DNA from: Natronolimnohabitans sp. A-GB9
Lineage (GTDB): Archaea; Halobacteriota; Halobacteria; Halobacteriales; Natrialbaceae
Reading direction: 5' to 3'
Length of the DNA stretch: 64,000 nt
Assembly: GCF_030848565.1 (NCBI RefSeq)
Contig: NZ_JAVDDV010000004.1
Span: forward strand, 244,298-308,297
Shown here: positions 27,788 through 36,236 of the stretch, piece after piece
Position numbering within the stretch: position 1 is the first letter of the stretch
How the letters are laid out: every line of letters starts with the position of its first letter
Position numbers and translations under genes: made by a program
Notes under the pieces: generated by a model
Database searches by the model: none
Told to the model about the DNA's origin: nothing
What the model saw: only the letters and a program-made list of their open reading frames with translations

Positions 27788-29836
27788 TCAGTCGAACTTC
27801 TCGAGCAGGCGATCGTAGAAGACCGGCTCCGACACCTCCTCAGCCGCCCCACCGTTCGCCACGGCCGTCTCGTCTCGCGCCTCGTCGGCCAGTTTCTCGA
27901 CGATCAGTTCGGGCGTCGACCGCGCCAGGTGGTCTTTGACCGGCGAGCGACTGACCTCGAGTTCGCCGTCGACGAGTCCCACTGCCTCGATACCGTCGAC
28001 GGTCACGTCGTAGTCGGCCATCTCGCGGATCTCGCCGGCGAGGTGGGAGACGAAGACGGCTGTCGCTCCGTTCTCCGAGAGCGCCTCTAAGATGCCCGCG
28101 ATGATCTTCGCCGAGGCGCCGGGCTCGGTGATACTCTCGAGTTCGTCGACGAGCACGAGCGATCCCTCGCCACCCTGTGCGAGGGCTGCAAACTCCCGTA
28201 CCGTCGACTCGAAGGCGCCCGCATCGAGGGTGCCCTGGGTCTTGGCGTGATAGTGGAGGTCGTCGAACCGTCGCAACCGGACTCGCTCTGCGGGAACGGG
28301 CAACCCCATGTGGGCCAGCACGACGACGCTCGCGACCAGATCGAGCGTCGAGGTCTTCCCGCCGCTGTTGACACCCGACAGCAGGGTGACGCCCGAGACC
28401 TCGTAGTCGACGGGATCGATCTCCTCGAGCGGTTCCTCAAGCAGGGGCGACTGGCCGCCCTCGATGGCGAACCCGACCGGCCCCTCACGTCCGTCGTCGT
28501 CCGGATACACGAACGCCGGCATCGTACACTCGTACTCGTCGGCGAATCGGGCGATCGCGAGTTCGACGTCTAACTCGAGGGCGTTCCGAACCAGCCGTCG
28601 TGCGCCCTCGCGCTGGTCGGCCAGATCGGCCGCGAGCTCTCGTTTGAGCCGCCCGGCACGTCGCTCCTTAGCCGCGGTCAACTCCTCGCGTAGTCGAGAG
28701 ACGACTGCCTCGTCGCGCTCGACGGGAAACGCCGGCTCGTCGCTGAACGTCCGGCGGGCGATCTCGGCCTCTCCCTGATCGAGATCCAGCGCGTCGATCA
28801 GGTGTTCGCGGGCGGCCTCGACGGCTGCTGCGTACTCGTCTGCGAGTTCCCGTGAGAGCAGCGAGTCGACGCCGGCGCCGCGTTCGACCAGCGAGAGCAG
28901 GTCCGACCCTTCGATGGTGACGTCCTGTTCCCGGATCGCCTCTCGAAGCCGATCGTTGGCGACACTTTCCGCTGCGCTTACCGCCGCATCGAGGTCGTCG
29001 ACCGCCGTCGTCAGCCGATCGAGTTCGTCGTCGCCCGCGACGGTGCCGTCCTCGTCGAGCCGTGAGAGTCCGTCCTCGAGCGCGTCGAGATCGCAGGCTG
29101 GCTCGAGGTCGGCGGCCCGGTGGACCTCGACGGCGGCCTGTAGTCGATCCTGGTTGCGCGCGAAGAACGCGAGCGGACGCTCGGGGACGACTGCGGCGGG
29201 GTTCTCGAGAGCGTCGGGTTTTACCTGGACGTCGCCCTCGACGGTGACGCCGGCGAAAGACTCGTCGAGCGCGATCACCGTCGAGTACCCCCGCGCGAGT
29301 TCGGCCAGCCCCTGGGCGTCCTCGACGACCTCGACGGAGAGTTCGGGGATCGCCTCGCGAGCCTCGGCGTAGCGCTCGGCGTCGGTCGTCGCCAGACAGC
29401 GCTCCCGGACGTGGACGTCGCCCGGCTGTCCTAACGGCTCGACGCCCTCGAGGGCCTCGAGGACGGCGTCGTCGTACTCGCGTTCGATGGCCTCGCGGGC
29501 GAACGCCTGGATCTCCTCGATGCGCGACCGTCGCTGGCTCGGGTAGATCGTCTCGAGTCGCTGGGCGGCGTAGTCGGTGACCGTCCGTGCTTTCAGGAGG
29601 CCGAGTACCTCGCGGTAGATCTCTCGGGCGCGGTCGGTCGCGAGGAAGCCGCCGGGATCGTCGTGTTCCAGACGGATCGCGCCGCGGGCGATGCGGGCGG
29701 CCCGACCCTGGCTGATCCCCGGTGCGGTCGCGATCGTCGCGACGTCACCCCGCCGCAGCGCGCGCTCGGGATCGTCGAGCGCGGCAAGCGCTCGAGCGGT
29801 CTTTTCGCCGACACCCGGGATCGACTCGAGCTCCAT
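27788..29836 (-). CDS. MutS2-like ATPase (archaeal MutS domain V protein)
   Basis: A 682-residue protein. The N terminus carries a helix-hairpin-helix pair ([34 protein letters not shown]), followed by a long helical clamp-like middle and the MutS ATPase domain: Walker A LLSGVNSGGKTSTLDLV near 471-487, Walker B SLVLVDELESITEPG near 556-570 and a signature loop with TAVFVSHLAGEI. It lacks the mismatch-recognition domains of MutS1 and the C-terminal Smr nuclease of bacterial MutS2. Haloarchaeal relatives are annotated as MutS2 or MutS5. DNA-junction or recombination-intermediate binding is the family role. A 12-bp inverted repeat pair surrounds the promoter region just upstream. Confidence 0.87.
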   Translation of the reverse strand: MELESIPGVGEKTARALAALDDPERALRRGDVATIATAPGISQGRAARIARGAIRLEHDDPGGFLATDRAREIYREVLGLLKARTVTDYAAQRLETIYPSQRRSRIEEIQAFAREAIEREYDDAVLEALEGVEPLGQPGDVHVRERCLATTDAERYAEAREAIPELSVEVVEDAQGLAELARGYSTVIALDESFAGVTVEGDVQVKPDALENPAAVVPERPLAFFARNQDRLQAAVEVHRAADLEPACDLDALEDGLSRLDEDGTVAGDDELDRLTTAVDDLDAAVSAAESVANDRLREAIREQDVTIEGSDLLSLVERGAGVDSLLSRELADEYAAAVEAAREHLIDALDLDQGEAEIARRTFSDEPAFPVERDEAVVSRLREELTAAKERRAGRLKRELAADLADQREGARRLVRNALELDVELAIARFADEYECTMPAFVYPDDDGREGPVGFAIEGGQSPLLEEPLEEIDPVDYEVSGVTLLSGVNSGGKTSTLDLVASVVVLAHMGLPVPAERVRLRRFDDLHYHAKTQGTLDAGAFESTVREFAALAQGGEGSLVLVDELESITEPGASAKIIAGILEALSENGATAVFVSHLAGEIREMADYDVTVDGIEAVGLVDGELEVSRSPVKDHLARSTPELIVEKLADEARDETAVANGGAAEEVSEPVFYDRLLEKFD

Positions 29837-29844
29837 CGTTTCTC

Positions 29845-29941
29845 GACCGCCGTATCAAACCGCAGCGAGAAAAAGCTCCCGCCCGCCTTTTCGCCCCTGG
29901 TGTGGTGGTATGGCAAATGAAAAGGTTTTGATACGGCGTCT
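29845..29941. repeat. 97-bp inverted-repeat unit upstream of the MutS2-like gene
   Basis: CGCCGTATCAAA at 29848-29859 is perfectly inverted by TTTGATACGGCG at 29927-29938; with one-base gaps the match extends to GAC outside and ACC inside. The left arm starts nine bases upstream of the ATG. It resembles neither family core but its right arm ends exactly where a family A repeat begins. Confidence 0.7.
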
Positions 29942-30025
29942 GATGCGGACTGCTGTACCGAGTTACCGCCGATCGACAGCACGGGGTCGGCGATCGGCGG
30001 TAATTGCCTACAGGAGACCGTATGA
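29941..30025. repeat. Family A palindromic repeat, copy 6
   Basis: Begins TGATGCGGACTGCTGTACCG and ends CTACAGGAGACCGTATGA, with inner arms ACCGCCGATCG and GGCGATCGGCGGT. A family B copy follows 27 bases later. Confidence 0.88.
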
Positions 30026-30052
30026 AAGTAACGAACAACTTATGGCGAAACT

Positions 30053-30164
30053 CATACTTCCGGACAACACGATGCACACACCGATCCCACTCGAGACGCT
30101 GTCGCGTTCCGCGACAGGCGTCGAGACGTGATCGGGTGTGTACTGACTGCTGTCCGACAGTATC
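30053..30164. repeat. Family B palindromic repeat, copy 4 (divergent core)
   Basis: Outer ends CATACTTCCGGACAACACGAT and GACTGCTGTCCGACAGTATCA match family B. The core is a different but still palindromic sequence (GACGCTGTCGCG ... CGCGACAGGCGTC), so structure is kept while sequence changes. Confidence 0.85.
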
Positions 30165-30225
30165 ACCACCGCACTCTGCAGTAGAAAGCAAAGCCCTATG
30201 ATGGTGATGCTGGTCGAGCGTATGA

Positions 30226-30696
30226 ATGTCGAACCCATTGTCCCGCCGTCGAGTGGTGCAACTCGGCGGCACCGGAACCGCGCTCGCACTGACCGGACGA
30301 CTCGCTGCGGACGACGACGGTGACGAGGCCGAGAACGATCCGGACACGAACGGTGAGTACACTGTCGCCATCGAGGTCGGCATCGACATTGACGAGTTAG
30401 CCGAGTTGGAAGAGGACCTCATGGAACAGGTCGAAGAGGGCGAGATCGATCAGTCCGAGGCCCAGGCCGAATTCGAGGAGGAGCAGCGAGAACTCGCCGC
30501 AGAGTCGATCGAGGCGCTCGAGACCCGCATGGAGGAGGTCGACGACGTGACCGTCACCGATACCGAACCCCATACCGGCTTTGGCCTCGCCCTCGTCGAC
30601 GGTGAGTCGGCCGCGTTGATCGAGACCCTTGAGTTCGACGAGGTCGTTGGCCTCCTCCCTGAGGAAGCGTTCGAAGCGGTCGAGGCGGAGCCCTGA
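30226..30696 (+). CDS. Tat-exported acidic protein (156 aa)
   Basis: A 156-residue protein with a Tat-like N terminus SRRRVVQLGGTGTALALTG and no lipobox Cys, so probably secreted or held by its signal. The mature part has a beta strand (GEYTVAIEVGIDI), an Asp/Glu helix-rich middle (EEDLMEQVEEGEIDQSEAQ) and a C-terminal strand-helix (GFGLALVDGESAALIE, then VVGLLPEEAFEAVEA). This weakly resembles a subtilase propeptide / inhibitor I9 fold, but I would not assign it. The ATG at 30226 is chosen for the signal; a TATGATGGTGA stretch lies upstream. Function unknown. Confidence 0.7.
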   Translation: MSNPLSRRRVVQLGGTGTALALTGRLAADDDGDEAENDPDTNGEYTVAIEVGIDIDELAELEEDLMEQVEEGEIDQSEAQAEFEEEQRELAAESIEALETRMEEVDDVTVTDTEPHTGFGLALVDGESAALIETLEFDEVVGLLPEEAFEAVEAEP

Positions 30697-30736
30697 CCGG
30701 CGTTACGCATCCAGTGCGTCGAACCCGACGGCGCAC

Positions 30737-30849
30737 TGATACTACCGGACAGCACTATTCACCGTCGGTCGCATTACTGCGGCCGTTGCCGACGGTGACG
30801 GCCGCGAATTCGCGGCCGACGGCTCACTGACTGCTGTCCGACAGTATGA
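30737..30849. repeat. Family B palindromic repeat, copy 5
   Basis: TGATACTACCGGACAGCACTATT to CTGCTGTCCGACAGTATGA, with the core hairpin GCGGCCGT ... ACGGCCGC. It follows the 30226 gene by about 40 bases rather than touching its stop. Confidence 0.9.
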
Positions 30850-31078
30850 CCGTTGTGGTGCCGAGAAAACGCCATGAGCCAAGGCACCCAGACCCGCGAT
30901 TTCACCGTTCGACGACGGTATCGTGACGGACTTCTTCGCGCCGCGGGGCGCCGGTCAGACGCGGCTGTTCTGTTATACGATCGGCCGACCGGCGTAGCGA
31001 ACGTGACGCGTCTGCTCCAGTCTCGAGGCTTGCGCGCTCCGGGCCGCCCGTTATCGGGTCGGCTTTCCAAGGTCGGAT
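30850..31078. other. 229-base stretch before the small membrane gene
   Basis: Open frames exist on both strands but have compositions unlike the neighbours (Arg-rich, no motifs) and none is supported. Presumed to carry the promoter of the 31079 gene. Confidence 0.5.
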
Positions 31079-31300
31079 ATGGTACTCAAGAAACTCCTCG
31101 GCTCGACGGCAACGCGGTCACTGACGGTCGTTTCGGTCCTCTCGGAGGCGAAGCAGTCGTTCGAACGCGGGAAGCGACTGCGCGGGGCGCTGTTGCTCGG
31201 CGTCGCCGTCCTCGCCTGGAAGTGGGCGATGATCGGGCTAGCCGCTCAGGGACTCCTCAAACTCGTTCGTGGCGGTGCGTCGGACTCGAGTCCAGCCTAA
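31079..31300 (+). CDS. Small membrane protein (73 aa)
   Basis: A 73-residue protein with a basic amphipathic N terminus (MVLKKLLGSTATRSLTV), one clear transmembrane helix near 37-61 (GALLLGVAVLAWKWAMIGLAA) and a short polar tail. Haloarchaea carry many such single-span proteins; no family is recognised. Its TAA stop runs straight into a family B repeat (TAATACTGTTGGACAG), and a minus-strand frame meets it from the other side of the same repeat. Confidence 0.62.
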   Translation: MVLKKLLGSTATRSLTVVSVLSEAKQSFERGKRLRGALLLGVAVLAWKWAMIGLAAQGLLKLVRGGASDSSPA

Positions 31301-31408
31301 TACTGTTGGACAGCACGATTCGACGATCGGTCGCGCTACTGCGGCCGTCCCGAGGGTGAGGGCCGCGATCTCGCGACCGACGTCTCACTGACTGCTGTCC
31401 GACAGTAT
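31299..31408. repeat. Family B palindromic repeat, copy 6
   Basis: AATACTGTTGGACAGCACGATT to CTGCTGTCCGACAGTAT, with GGTCGCG ... CGCGACC and GCGGCCGTCC ... GGGCCGC hairpins. It lies between convergent frames. Confidence 0.9.
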
Positions 31409-31591
31409 AAGAAGGGAAACGGCTTGACGTTCCGGCGGGCTGTGCTCCCCGCTCGTTATCGACTGCGCTCGCGAGAGGCGCTGACTCGCGGTGCTCACGT
31501 TGTCGGTGTCGAAGTCCTCGAGTCGTGGCTCGTTCCACTCCTCGATCGTCGTCCCCGAGAACTCGGGCTCGTGCAGTTCGTCGTCGGTCAT
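31385..31591 (-). CDS. Short acidic protein or gene fragment (68 aa)
   Basis: MTDDELHEPEFSGTTIEEW starts a frame whose first 32 residues have the acidic composition and look of a genuine haloarchaeal N terminus. After that the composition drifts (Ser/Arg/Gln-rich) and the last nine residues and stop come from inside the family B repeat. It may be the 5' end of a longer gene cut by the repeat. No family recognised. Confidence 0.4.
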   Translation of the reverse strand: MTDDELHEPEFSGTTIEEWNEPRLEDFDTDNVSTASQRLSRAQSITSGEHSPPERQAVSLLILSDSSQ

Positions 31592-31808
31592 ACCCGGCGG
31601 TCGGCGACGCGGGAGTTCGATCTGATCCCAGTGTCTGCAACGGATGTTGTCCGGTACGATCGATGACCCGAGCAGCGATCGTCTCGAAACCGACGACTGC
31701 TCATTTCGGATGTCCACCCGAAACCGTGATCGGTCGACGTTCGGTCGCAGATATTGCACCGAACGGCTCGTTTGATACGTCTACTCGGATACCTCTTTCC
31801 TGTCTCCG

Positions 31809-32462
31809 ATGGGAACGCCGACGATCACTGTCGTCCGCAACGAGGTCGACACAGACTGCGAGTACCACTGCGACGCCCTCTCCGCGCTCGTCCCGAACGC
31901 GCTCGAGATCGACTATCCTGCGGGCGAGCGTCCGGCCCTCGAGCGGACTGACGGGGTCGTCCTCTCGGGGTCGACGGCCGGCGTCTACGAAGCCGACGAG
32001 CAGCCCTGGATCGACGATCAGAAACGACTCGTCCGGGAGCTGATCGACCGCGAGATCCCGACGCTCGGCGTCTGTTTCGGCCACCAACTCGTCAACGCGG
32101 CGCTGGATGGAACCGTCGAACACGTCGGAACGATCGCTCGACCGATCACAGCGACGCTCGCCGACGACCGGCTGTTCGAAGACGTCTCGCCGGTCGTCCC
32201 CGTCGCCCACGGCGACGTCGTCACCGACGTCGGCGACGGGATGACCGTCATCGCCTCGGCCGACTACTACCACGCCTTCGCGACGCGTCATCACAGCGCG
32301 CCGCTGTGGACGGTGCAGTTCCACCCCGAGTTCACCGGCACGCTCCGCGAGCGCCTCGAGGCCGATTTCGGCTGGACGGACGGCGACACCGATCTCGAGG
32401 ACGTCGACGCGACTCGCGTCGTCGAGAACTTCGCGTCGATCGTCGCGGACGCGAGCGTCTGA
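31809..32462 (+). CDS. Class I glutamine amidotransferase (GuaA-N-like)
   Basis: A 217-residue class I glutaminase domain. The nucleophile elbow is LGVCFGHQLVNAAL with Cys near residue 88, and the catalytic His-Glu pair is in VQFHPEFTG near 176-184. The layout resembles the amidotransferase subunit of archaeal GMP synthase and the stand-alone GATase1 proteins; no synthetase partner is adjacent, so it may hydrolyse a gamma-glutamyl compound or serve a distant partner. ATG 31809 gives the family start (TITVVRNEVDTDCEY). The amidase gene follows convergently 7 bases after its stop, so both 3' ends nearly touch. Confidence 0.87.
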   Translation: MGTPTITVVRNEVDTDCEYHCDALSALVPNALEIDYPAGERPALERTDGVVLSGSTAGVYEADEQPWIDDQKRLVRELIDREIPTLGVCFGHQLVNAALDGTVEHVGTIARPITATLADDRLFEDVSPVVPVAHGDVVTDVGDGMTVIASADYYHAFATRHHSAPLWTVQFHPEFTGTLRERLEADFGWTDGDTDLEDVDATRVVENFASIVADASV

Positions 32463-32469
32463 CGATCGA

Positions 32470-33981
32470 TTATATCGTTTCGACTATCGACTCGACCGTC
32501 TCGGCGGCGTCGAGGACGCTCGCGTCGTCGAATCGCGATCCGACGAGCATGAGCCCGACCGGCAGCCCGTCGACCTCGCCGACGGGAACGCTGACCGCGG
32601 GGTGGCCGGTCCGGTTGAAGGGAGTCGTGTTAGCGACGACGATGTCCGCTTGCATTCGGTCGTACTGATCCTGCTCGGGATCGTGTTCGGGTGCCGTATC
32701 CAGCGTCGTCGGCATCGCCAGCAGGTCGTACTCCTCGAGTAAGGCGTCGTAGCGCTCGGTGAGTTCGATGACGAGGTTCATCCCGTCGGCGTAGTATCGC
32801 GAGTGGTAGGCATCGTTGGCGTAGGCGCCCATGAGCAGGGACAGTTTCAGCGGGGCCGGGAAGTCGTCGGCCTCGACTCGCCGCGTCGAGCCGAAGAACT
32901 CGATCCAGGACGTGTTGTACCAGGCCTTCCAGCCGTGGCCCACCCCTTCGCCGATCATCGCGTCGAGCAGCCCTTCGGCCGTACAGACGGTGTGGATATC
33001 ACTTGCATCACGGTGCATCGGCTCGGAAACCTCCTCGAGAGTGGCACCGCGATCTTCGAGTTCCGCGAGGCCGTCGCGAACACACTCGAGGACGCTTGCG
33101 TTGGCCTCGTCCCGGTCGAATCCCTCGTCGAGGACGCCGATCGAGAACTCGTCGGCGTCGCCGTCGAGTTTCTCGTGATAGGGTTCGACGGGCACTGGAT
33201 TCGGGTCCCGGAGGTCACGTTCGTTGCTGCCGGCGATGCTCGAGAGGACGCGTGCGACCGTCTCGACGTCCGGTCCCATCGGGCCAGGGTGGCCGATCGC
33301 GTATGCGAGACCGATACAGCCGGTGTAAGGGACGAGCCCGTAGGTCGGCTTGTGGCCGACGATCCCACAGACCGCGGCCGGAATGCGGACGCTGCCGCCC
33401 TGATCGGAGCCGATGGCGGCGTCGGCTTCGCCGGTGGCGACGACGACTGCACTACCACCGCTCGAGCCGGCTGCCAGATAGTCGTCGTCGTGGGGGTGCA
33501 TGATCGGCCCGAACGCGCTGTGGCCGGTGCGTGTCATGGCGAAATCGTCCATGTTCGTCTTGCCGACGACGTCGGCGCCGGCCTCGAGCAGTCGGGTTAC
33601 GAGCGTCGCGTCGACGTCGGGGACGTAGCCCACGACGGGGTGAGAGCCACAGGTCATCTCGACGCCGGCGACACAGATGTTGTCCTTGATCGCGACGTCC
33701 AGTCCGTCGAGTTCGCCGTTTGCGTCGCCTTCGACGTAGCACTTGCTCACCCAGGCGTTGTACGGGTCCTCCGCGCTGGGAACGCGGGTTCCGTTCGTCC
33801 GTTCGCGTCGCTCGTTGCCGCCGAGTCGCGGCTCGGGATCGTACGATCGGACCGTCTCGTAGGCGTCCGCCCGCTGTGCGGCCATCTCGGCGAAGAACTC
33901 GAGTTCGTCGTCGGTGAGGTCGAGATAGAGCGAGTCGGCTAGCTCACGCAGATCGTCCTCCGTCGGCGGTCGAATCGGCAT
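32470..33981 (-). CDS. Amidase (amidase-signature family)
   Basis: A 503-residue amidase-signature hydrolase. The Ser-cisSer-Lys triad is visible: Lys in GLDVAIKDNICVAGV near 95, cis-Ser in the GSSGGSAVVVA loop near 170 and nucleophile Ser in SDQGGSVRIPAA near 194. It resembles GatA but begins with its own helical leader and is not near gatB/gatC, so a general aliphatic or aryl amidase is more likely. ATG 33981 (MPIRPPTEDDLRELADSL) is chosen; the longer frame upstream overlaps AT-rich promoter sequence and lacks similarity. Convergent with the glutamine amidotransferase. Confidence 0.9.
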   Translation of the reverse strand: MPIRPPTEDDLRELADSLYLDLTDDELEFFAEMAAQRADAYETVRSYDPEPRLGGNERRERTNGTRVPSAEDPYNAWVSKCYVEGDANGELDGLDVAIKDNICVAGVEMTCGSHPVVGYVPDVDATLVTRLLEAGADVVGKTNMDDFAMTRTGHSAFGPIMHPHDDDYLAAGSSGGSAVVVATGEADAAIGSDQGGSVRIPAAVCGIVGHKPTYGLVPYTGCIGLAYAIGHPGPMGPDVETVARVLSSIAGSNERDLRDPNPVPVEPYHEKLDGDADEFSIGVLDEGFDRDEANASVLECVRDGLAELEDRGATLEEVSEPMHRDASDIHTVCTAEGLLDAMIGEGVGHGWKAWYNTSWIEFFGSTRRVEADDFPAPLKLSLLMGAYANDAYHSRYYADGMNLVIELTERYDALLEEYDLLAMPTTLDTAPEHDPEQDQYDRMQADIVVANTTPFNRTGHPAVSVPVGEVDGLPVGLMLVGSRFDDASVLDAAETVESIVETI

Positions 33982-34204
33982 AGCGGAGCAACGATTCCGA
34001 TGGCCAAATGGACCGTTGGCCGGCGGACTGACAGTCACGTATCGCTGACCGTCTTCGTTCGTGACCAACTGTCGCATCGAGTTGGCGGTGCGGCCAGCGA
34101 CGCGTCGTGGAGTAGGAGAAACGACCCCCGTTTCCGCCCACGAGTACGTCGAAACCACCGGCTCCGAGGGAAAACAGTTCAGGCGAGAAAACCGTCGACG
34201 GCCG

Positions 34205-34513
34205 TCACTCGTCTAAGTGTTCGATCCCCTTTTTCGAGACGTTCGCCTCCGTGATCTCGTTGGGCATCCAGTCGGGCTTGTCGTCGGGCGCCGTCTCCTC
34301 CCAGGCCCAGCCGTCGTAGATGTGTACCTTGTCCGTCCCTTTCTCTCGAAGTCGCAGTTCGACCCGCTCTGCCTCCTCCTCGCTCGAGCCAGGCTCGAGT
34401 CGCCGGGCCGCCTTGAGTGCGGCCTGACGCGGTGTGTTTCCGGAGAAGACGCTCGATTCCTCGCCGTCCGACTCGCGCAGTGCAAAGTTTCGTTTCCCGT
34501 CTTCGCGTACCAT
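34205..34513 (-). CDS. Non-histone chromosomal protein MC1
   Basis: A 102-residue DNA-bending chromosomal protein of the MC1 family known from Methanosarcina and haloarchaea. Diagnostic segments are KRNFALRESDG near residue 6-16, SVFSGNTPRQAALKAARRL near 21-39, LREKGTDKVHIYDGW near 55-69 and KPDWMPNEI near 78-86. In contrast to histones it is a monomer that kinks DNA. The ATG at 34513 is chosen by family start; the longer frame is not similar. It is divergent from the AbrB-like gene across 224 bases that include TATA-like TAAAGATATC and CTTAAGTATAT boxes. Confidence 0.9.
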   Translation of the reverse strand: MVREDGKRNFALRESDGEESSVFSGNTPRQAALKAARRLEPGSSEEEAERVELRLREKGTDKVHIYDGWAWEETAPDDKPDWMPNEITEANVSKKGIEHLDE

Positions 34514-34695
34514 TGGTTTCGCCTCCGTGTCAGTCCAGCACACGACTCGACATAAAGATATCCCCCAAAACCGACCGACTGCGGCGGTATCTTTAAGTGA
34601 GTCGCTTCCGCCAGTCTTCCGCAGTGTTCGCTCGCTCGTCGGTCGGTTCCGTCTCGTTCTCTCGAATTCGACCGTTCGTTGGCGCGTCGAAAACA

Positions 34696-34707
34696 CTTAA
34701 GTATATC
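34696..34707 (+). promoter_or_regulatory. TATA-type promoter of the AbrB-like gene
   Basis: CTTAAGTATATC centred about 36 bases upstream of the ATG at 34738 has the form of a haloarchaeal TATA box. Spacing predicts a start a few bases ahead of the ATG, so a nearly leaderless message. Confidence 0.55.
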
Positions 34708-34737
34708 CTACGGCGAAGTTCGTCATAGAATCCCGCG

Positions 34738-34935
34738 ATGGTACGGAAAAAGAAGCTGAGTCCAAGCGGTGCGAAAGACGAAGACGGAAACTACCACAAC
34801 GTTCACCTCAACCTTCACGAGGACGAACTCGCAGTCGCGGGCATGGATATCGGTGACGAGGTATTCGTCCGGGTCCGAGACGGCAAGATCATCATCCAGA
34901 AAGCCGACGAGGAAGAGGTCGAACACGAGTTCTAG
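34738..34935 (+). CDS. AbrB/SpoVT-like small DNA-binding protein (65 aa)
   Basis: A 65-residue protein with a basic N terminus (MVRKKKLSPSGAKDEDG) and the swapped-hairpin AbrB-like core NVHLNLHEDELAVAGMDIGDEVFVRVRDGKIIIQKADEE split into strand, turn and strand. The G-D-E-V-x-V-x-V and G-K-I-I-I-Q-K strands are the best evidence. Archaeal AbrB-like proteins act as transcription regulators or antitoxins; no toxin gene is next door. Confidence in the fold is moderate; the target is unknown. Confidence 0.65.
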   Translation: MVRKKKLSPSGAKDEDGNYHNVHLNLHEDELAVAGMDIGDEVFVRVRDGKIIIQKADEEEVEHEF

Positions 34936-35121
34936 AGACGGCGGTTCACGCTGTGCTCGTTGCGTGCCAGGAGCGCTACTGGCATTATCGGCCCCTCGCC
35001 ACTCGCCAAAGTCCGATCGAGAGCTACCGCTTTTTGTTCGCTCTTCGACTCGCGTAGTAGCTACTGACCGTCACTCCAGACCCGATCGCCGGACTGTGTT
35101 GTGATCGGTGTGGACGTCGGC
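34936..35121. other. Gap without gene before the family A repeat
   Basis: Together with 35122-35339 this forms a 404-base gene-free interval. Apart from the family A copy and the paired palindromes described separately, only short unsupported frames occur here. Confidence 0.5.
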
Positions 35122-35204
35122 TCATACGGTCTGCTGTCGTCAATTACTGCGGTCGCAAGAACGGATCGGCGATTGGCGGGAGATCGGTACAGCAGTCCGT
35201 ATCA
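35122..35204. repeat. Family A palindromic repeat, copy 7
   Basis: TCATACGGTCTGCTGTCGTCAATTAC at the left, GGAGATCGGTACAGCAGTCCGTATCA at the right; the core hairpin is degraded on its left arm (GCGGTCGCAAG against GGCGATTGGCGGG). Confidence 0.82.
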
Positions 35205-35288
35205 GTGGCTCTTCTTGCTCACGGGTTGCTTTGCTCCCCGTTTGCCTTCCCGCGGCGCAAAGCGCCACGCTTTCGGTCGCTCCCTCCC

Positions 35289-35339
35289 TTTAGGTATGCC
35301 TAAATTATATGTGACTGTTTTTCTTTAGGCTAGCCTAAA
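35289..35339 (+). promoter_or_regulatory. Paired TTTAGG-N4-CCTAAA operators flanking a TATA box
   Basis: TTTAGGTATGCCTAAA (35289-35304) and the perfect 16-bp palindrome TTTAGGCTAGCCTAAA (35324-35339) have centres 35 bases apart. Between them lies TTATAT (35305-35310), about 30 bases before the ATG at 35340, so transcription should begin at or next to the start codon and the second palindrome would cover the start site. The half-sites resemble those of DtxR/IdeR-type metal-dependent repressors (TTAGG...CCTAA); that regulator assignment is an inference. Confidence 0.75.
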
Positions 35340-36236
35340 ATGGTTGGAACGACACTCGACGACATCAGACGCTACATCGAGTCACTCGCGAGCGAATCGG
35401 GCTCCTACTACCTCGTCTGCGGTCGTACGGGGGAGCGGCCGGTGCCCGCCTCGGGACTTGCGTTCGAGAGTCGCACGATGGCTCGAGCGGCCGCACGCGC
35501 GACCGAACAGTACCGGGCGGCACTCCGACGCTACGATCCGCGCGTTCCCTTCTACGACGTAATCGTTCACTCACGCACGAGCGACGAGACACACGCCGGC
35601 GGCGCGCCACCGGACACGCCAGTCGACGAACTCGAGACCCAGACTGCGGACGGCCACGACCGGACCCGGTCGGCCGTCGACTTCTGTCACACCGTCGCGG
35701 GCGCCGTCTTCGAGACGATCGCCGACTCGCCTCACGCCGCCCTCGAGGAGACGATCATGGACACCTACTTCGAGACCGCCGAAACGATCGAAGACCCCGA
35801 CGAGCTCTGTCTCCGCTTGCTCGAGAGCATGGCGACGGAACTAGAGGACCACCTCGAGCCGGCCGCCCAGCGTGACGTCCTGTTGGCGGCCGCACAGCGG
35901 CTCCCCGCCCAACCGTCTGGCGACGATCCCCTCGAGACGACGTTGTCGCGACTCGAGACCGCCGGATTGCTCGAGACCTACGCGATCGAGCCGACGATCG
36001 ATCTCGATACTGGCACTCGATCGTGGGCCGTCACGCTCGACGGCTACGCGCTCGAACGGTCGGCCGAACGCGCCGTGACGCTCCCGATCGTTCTCGAGTT
36101 GTTCCGTCGGTTACCGAGCCGAGATCTGACCGTGGCCGCCGCGTCTTCGCCCGACTCGAACTGGCGTCTCGACGTAACGACCGCGCCGTCTGATGGCCCG
36201 ACCGGACTGCTCAGCGTCTCTCGAGGGAATCCATGA
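35340..36236 (+). CDS. Haloarchaeal conserved protein (298 aa), operator-controlled operon gene 1
   Basis: A 298-residue soluble protein with no recognised enzymatic motif. Residues 1-80 form an alpha/beta N-terminal domain (LDDIRRYIESLASESGSYYLV, then RVPFYDVIVHS); a helical domain follows (about 105-200, with FCHTVAGAVFETIADSPHAAL and CLRLLESMATELE); the C-terminal part is beta-rich with TRSWAVTLDGYALERS near 232-247. The ATG abuts the second TTTAGG palindrome, so the message is probably leaderless. The stop overlaps the next ATG (ATGA), coupling the two genes. I do not recognise a described function. Confidence 0.75.
   Translation: MVGTTLDDIRRYIESLASESGSYYLVCGRTGERPVPASGLAFESRTMARAAARATEQYRAALRRYDPRVPFYDVIVHSRTSDETHAGGAPPDTPVDELETQTADGHDRTRSAVDFCHTVAGAVFETIADSPHAALEETIMDTYFETAETIEDPDELCLRLLESMATELEDHLEPAAQRDVLLAAAQRLPAQPSGDDPLETTLSRLETAGLLETYAIEPTIDLDTGTRSWAVTLDGYALERSAERAVTLPIVLELFRRLPSRDLTVAAASSPDSNWRLDVTTAPSDGPTGLLSVSRGNP

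Noticed and set aside
30853..31359. Plus-strand open frame overlapping the small membrane gene
   Set aside because: Composition is unlike haloarchaeal proteins and it runs through a family B repeat; the 31079 frame has a proper transmembrane helix.
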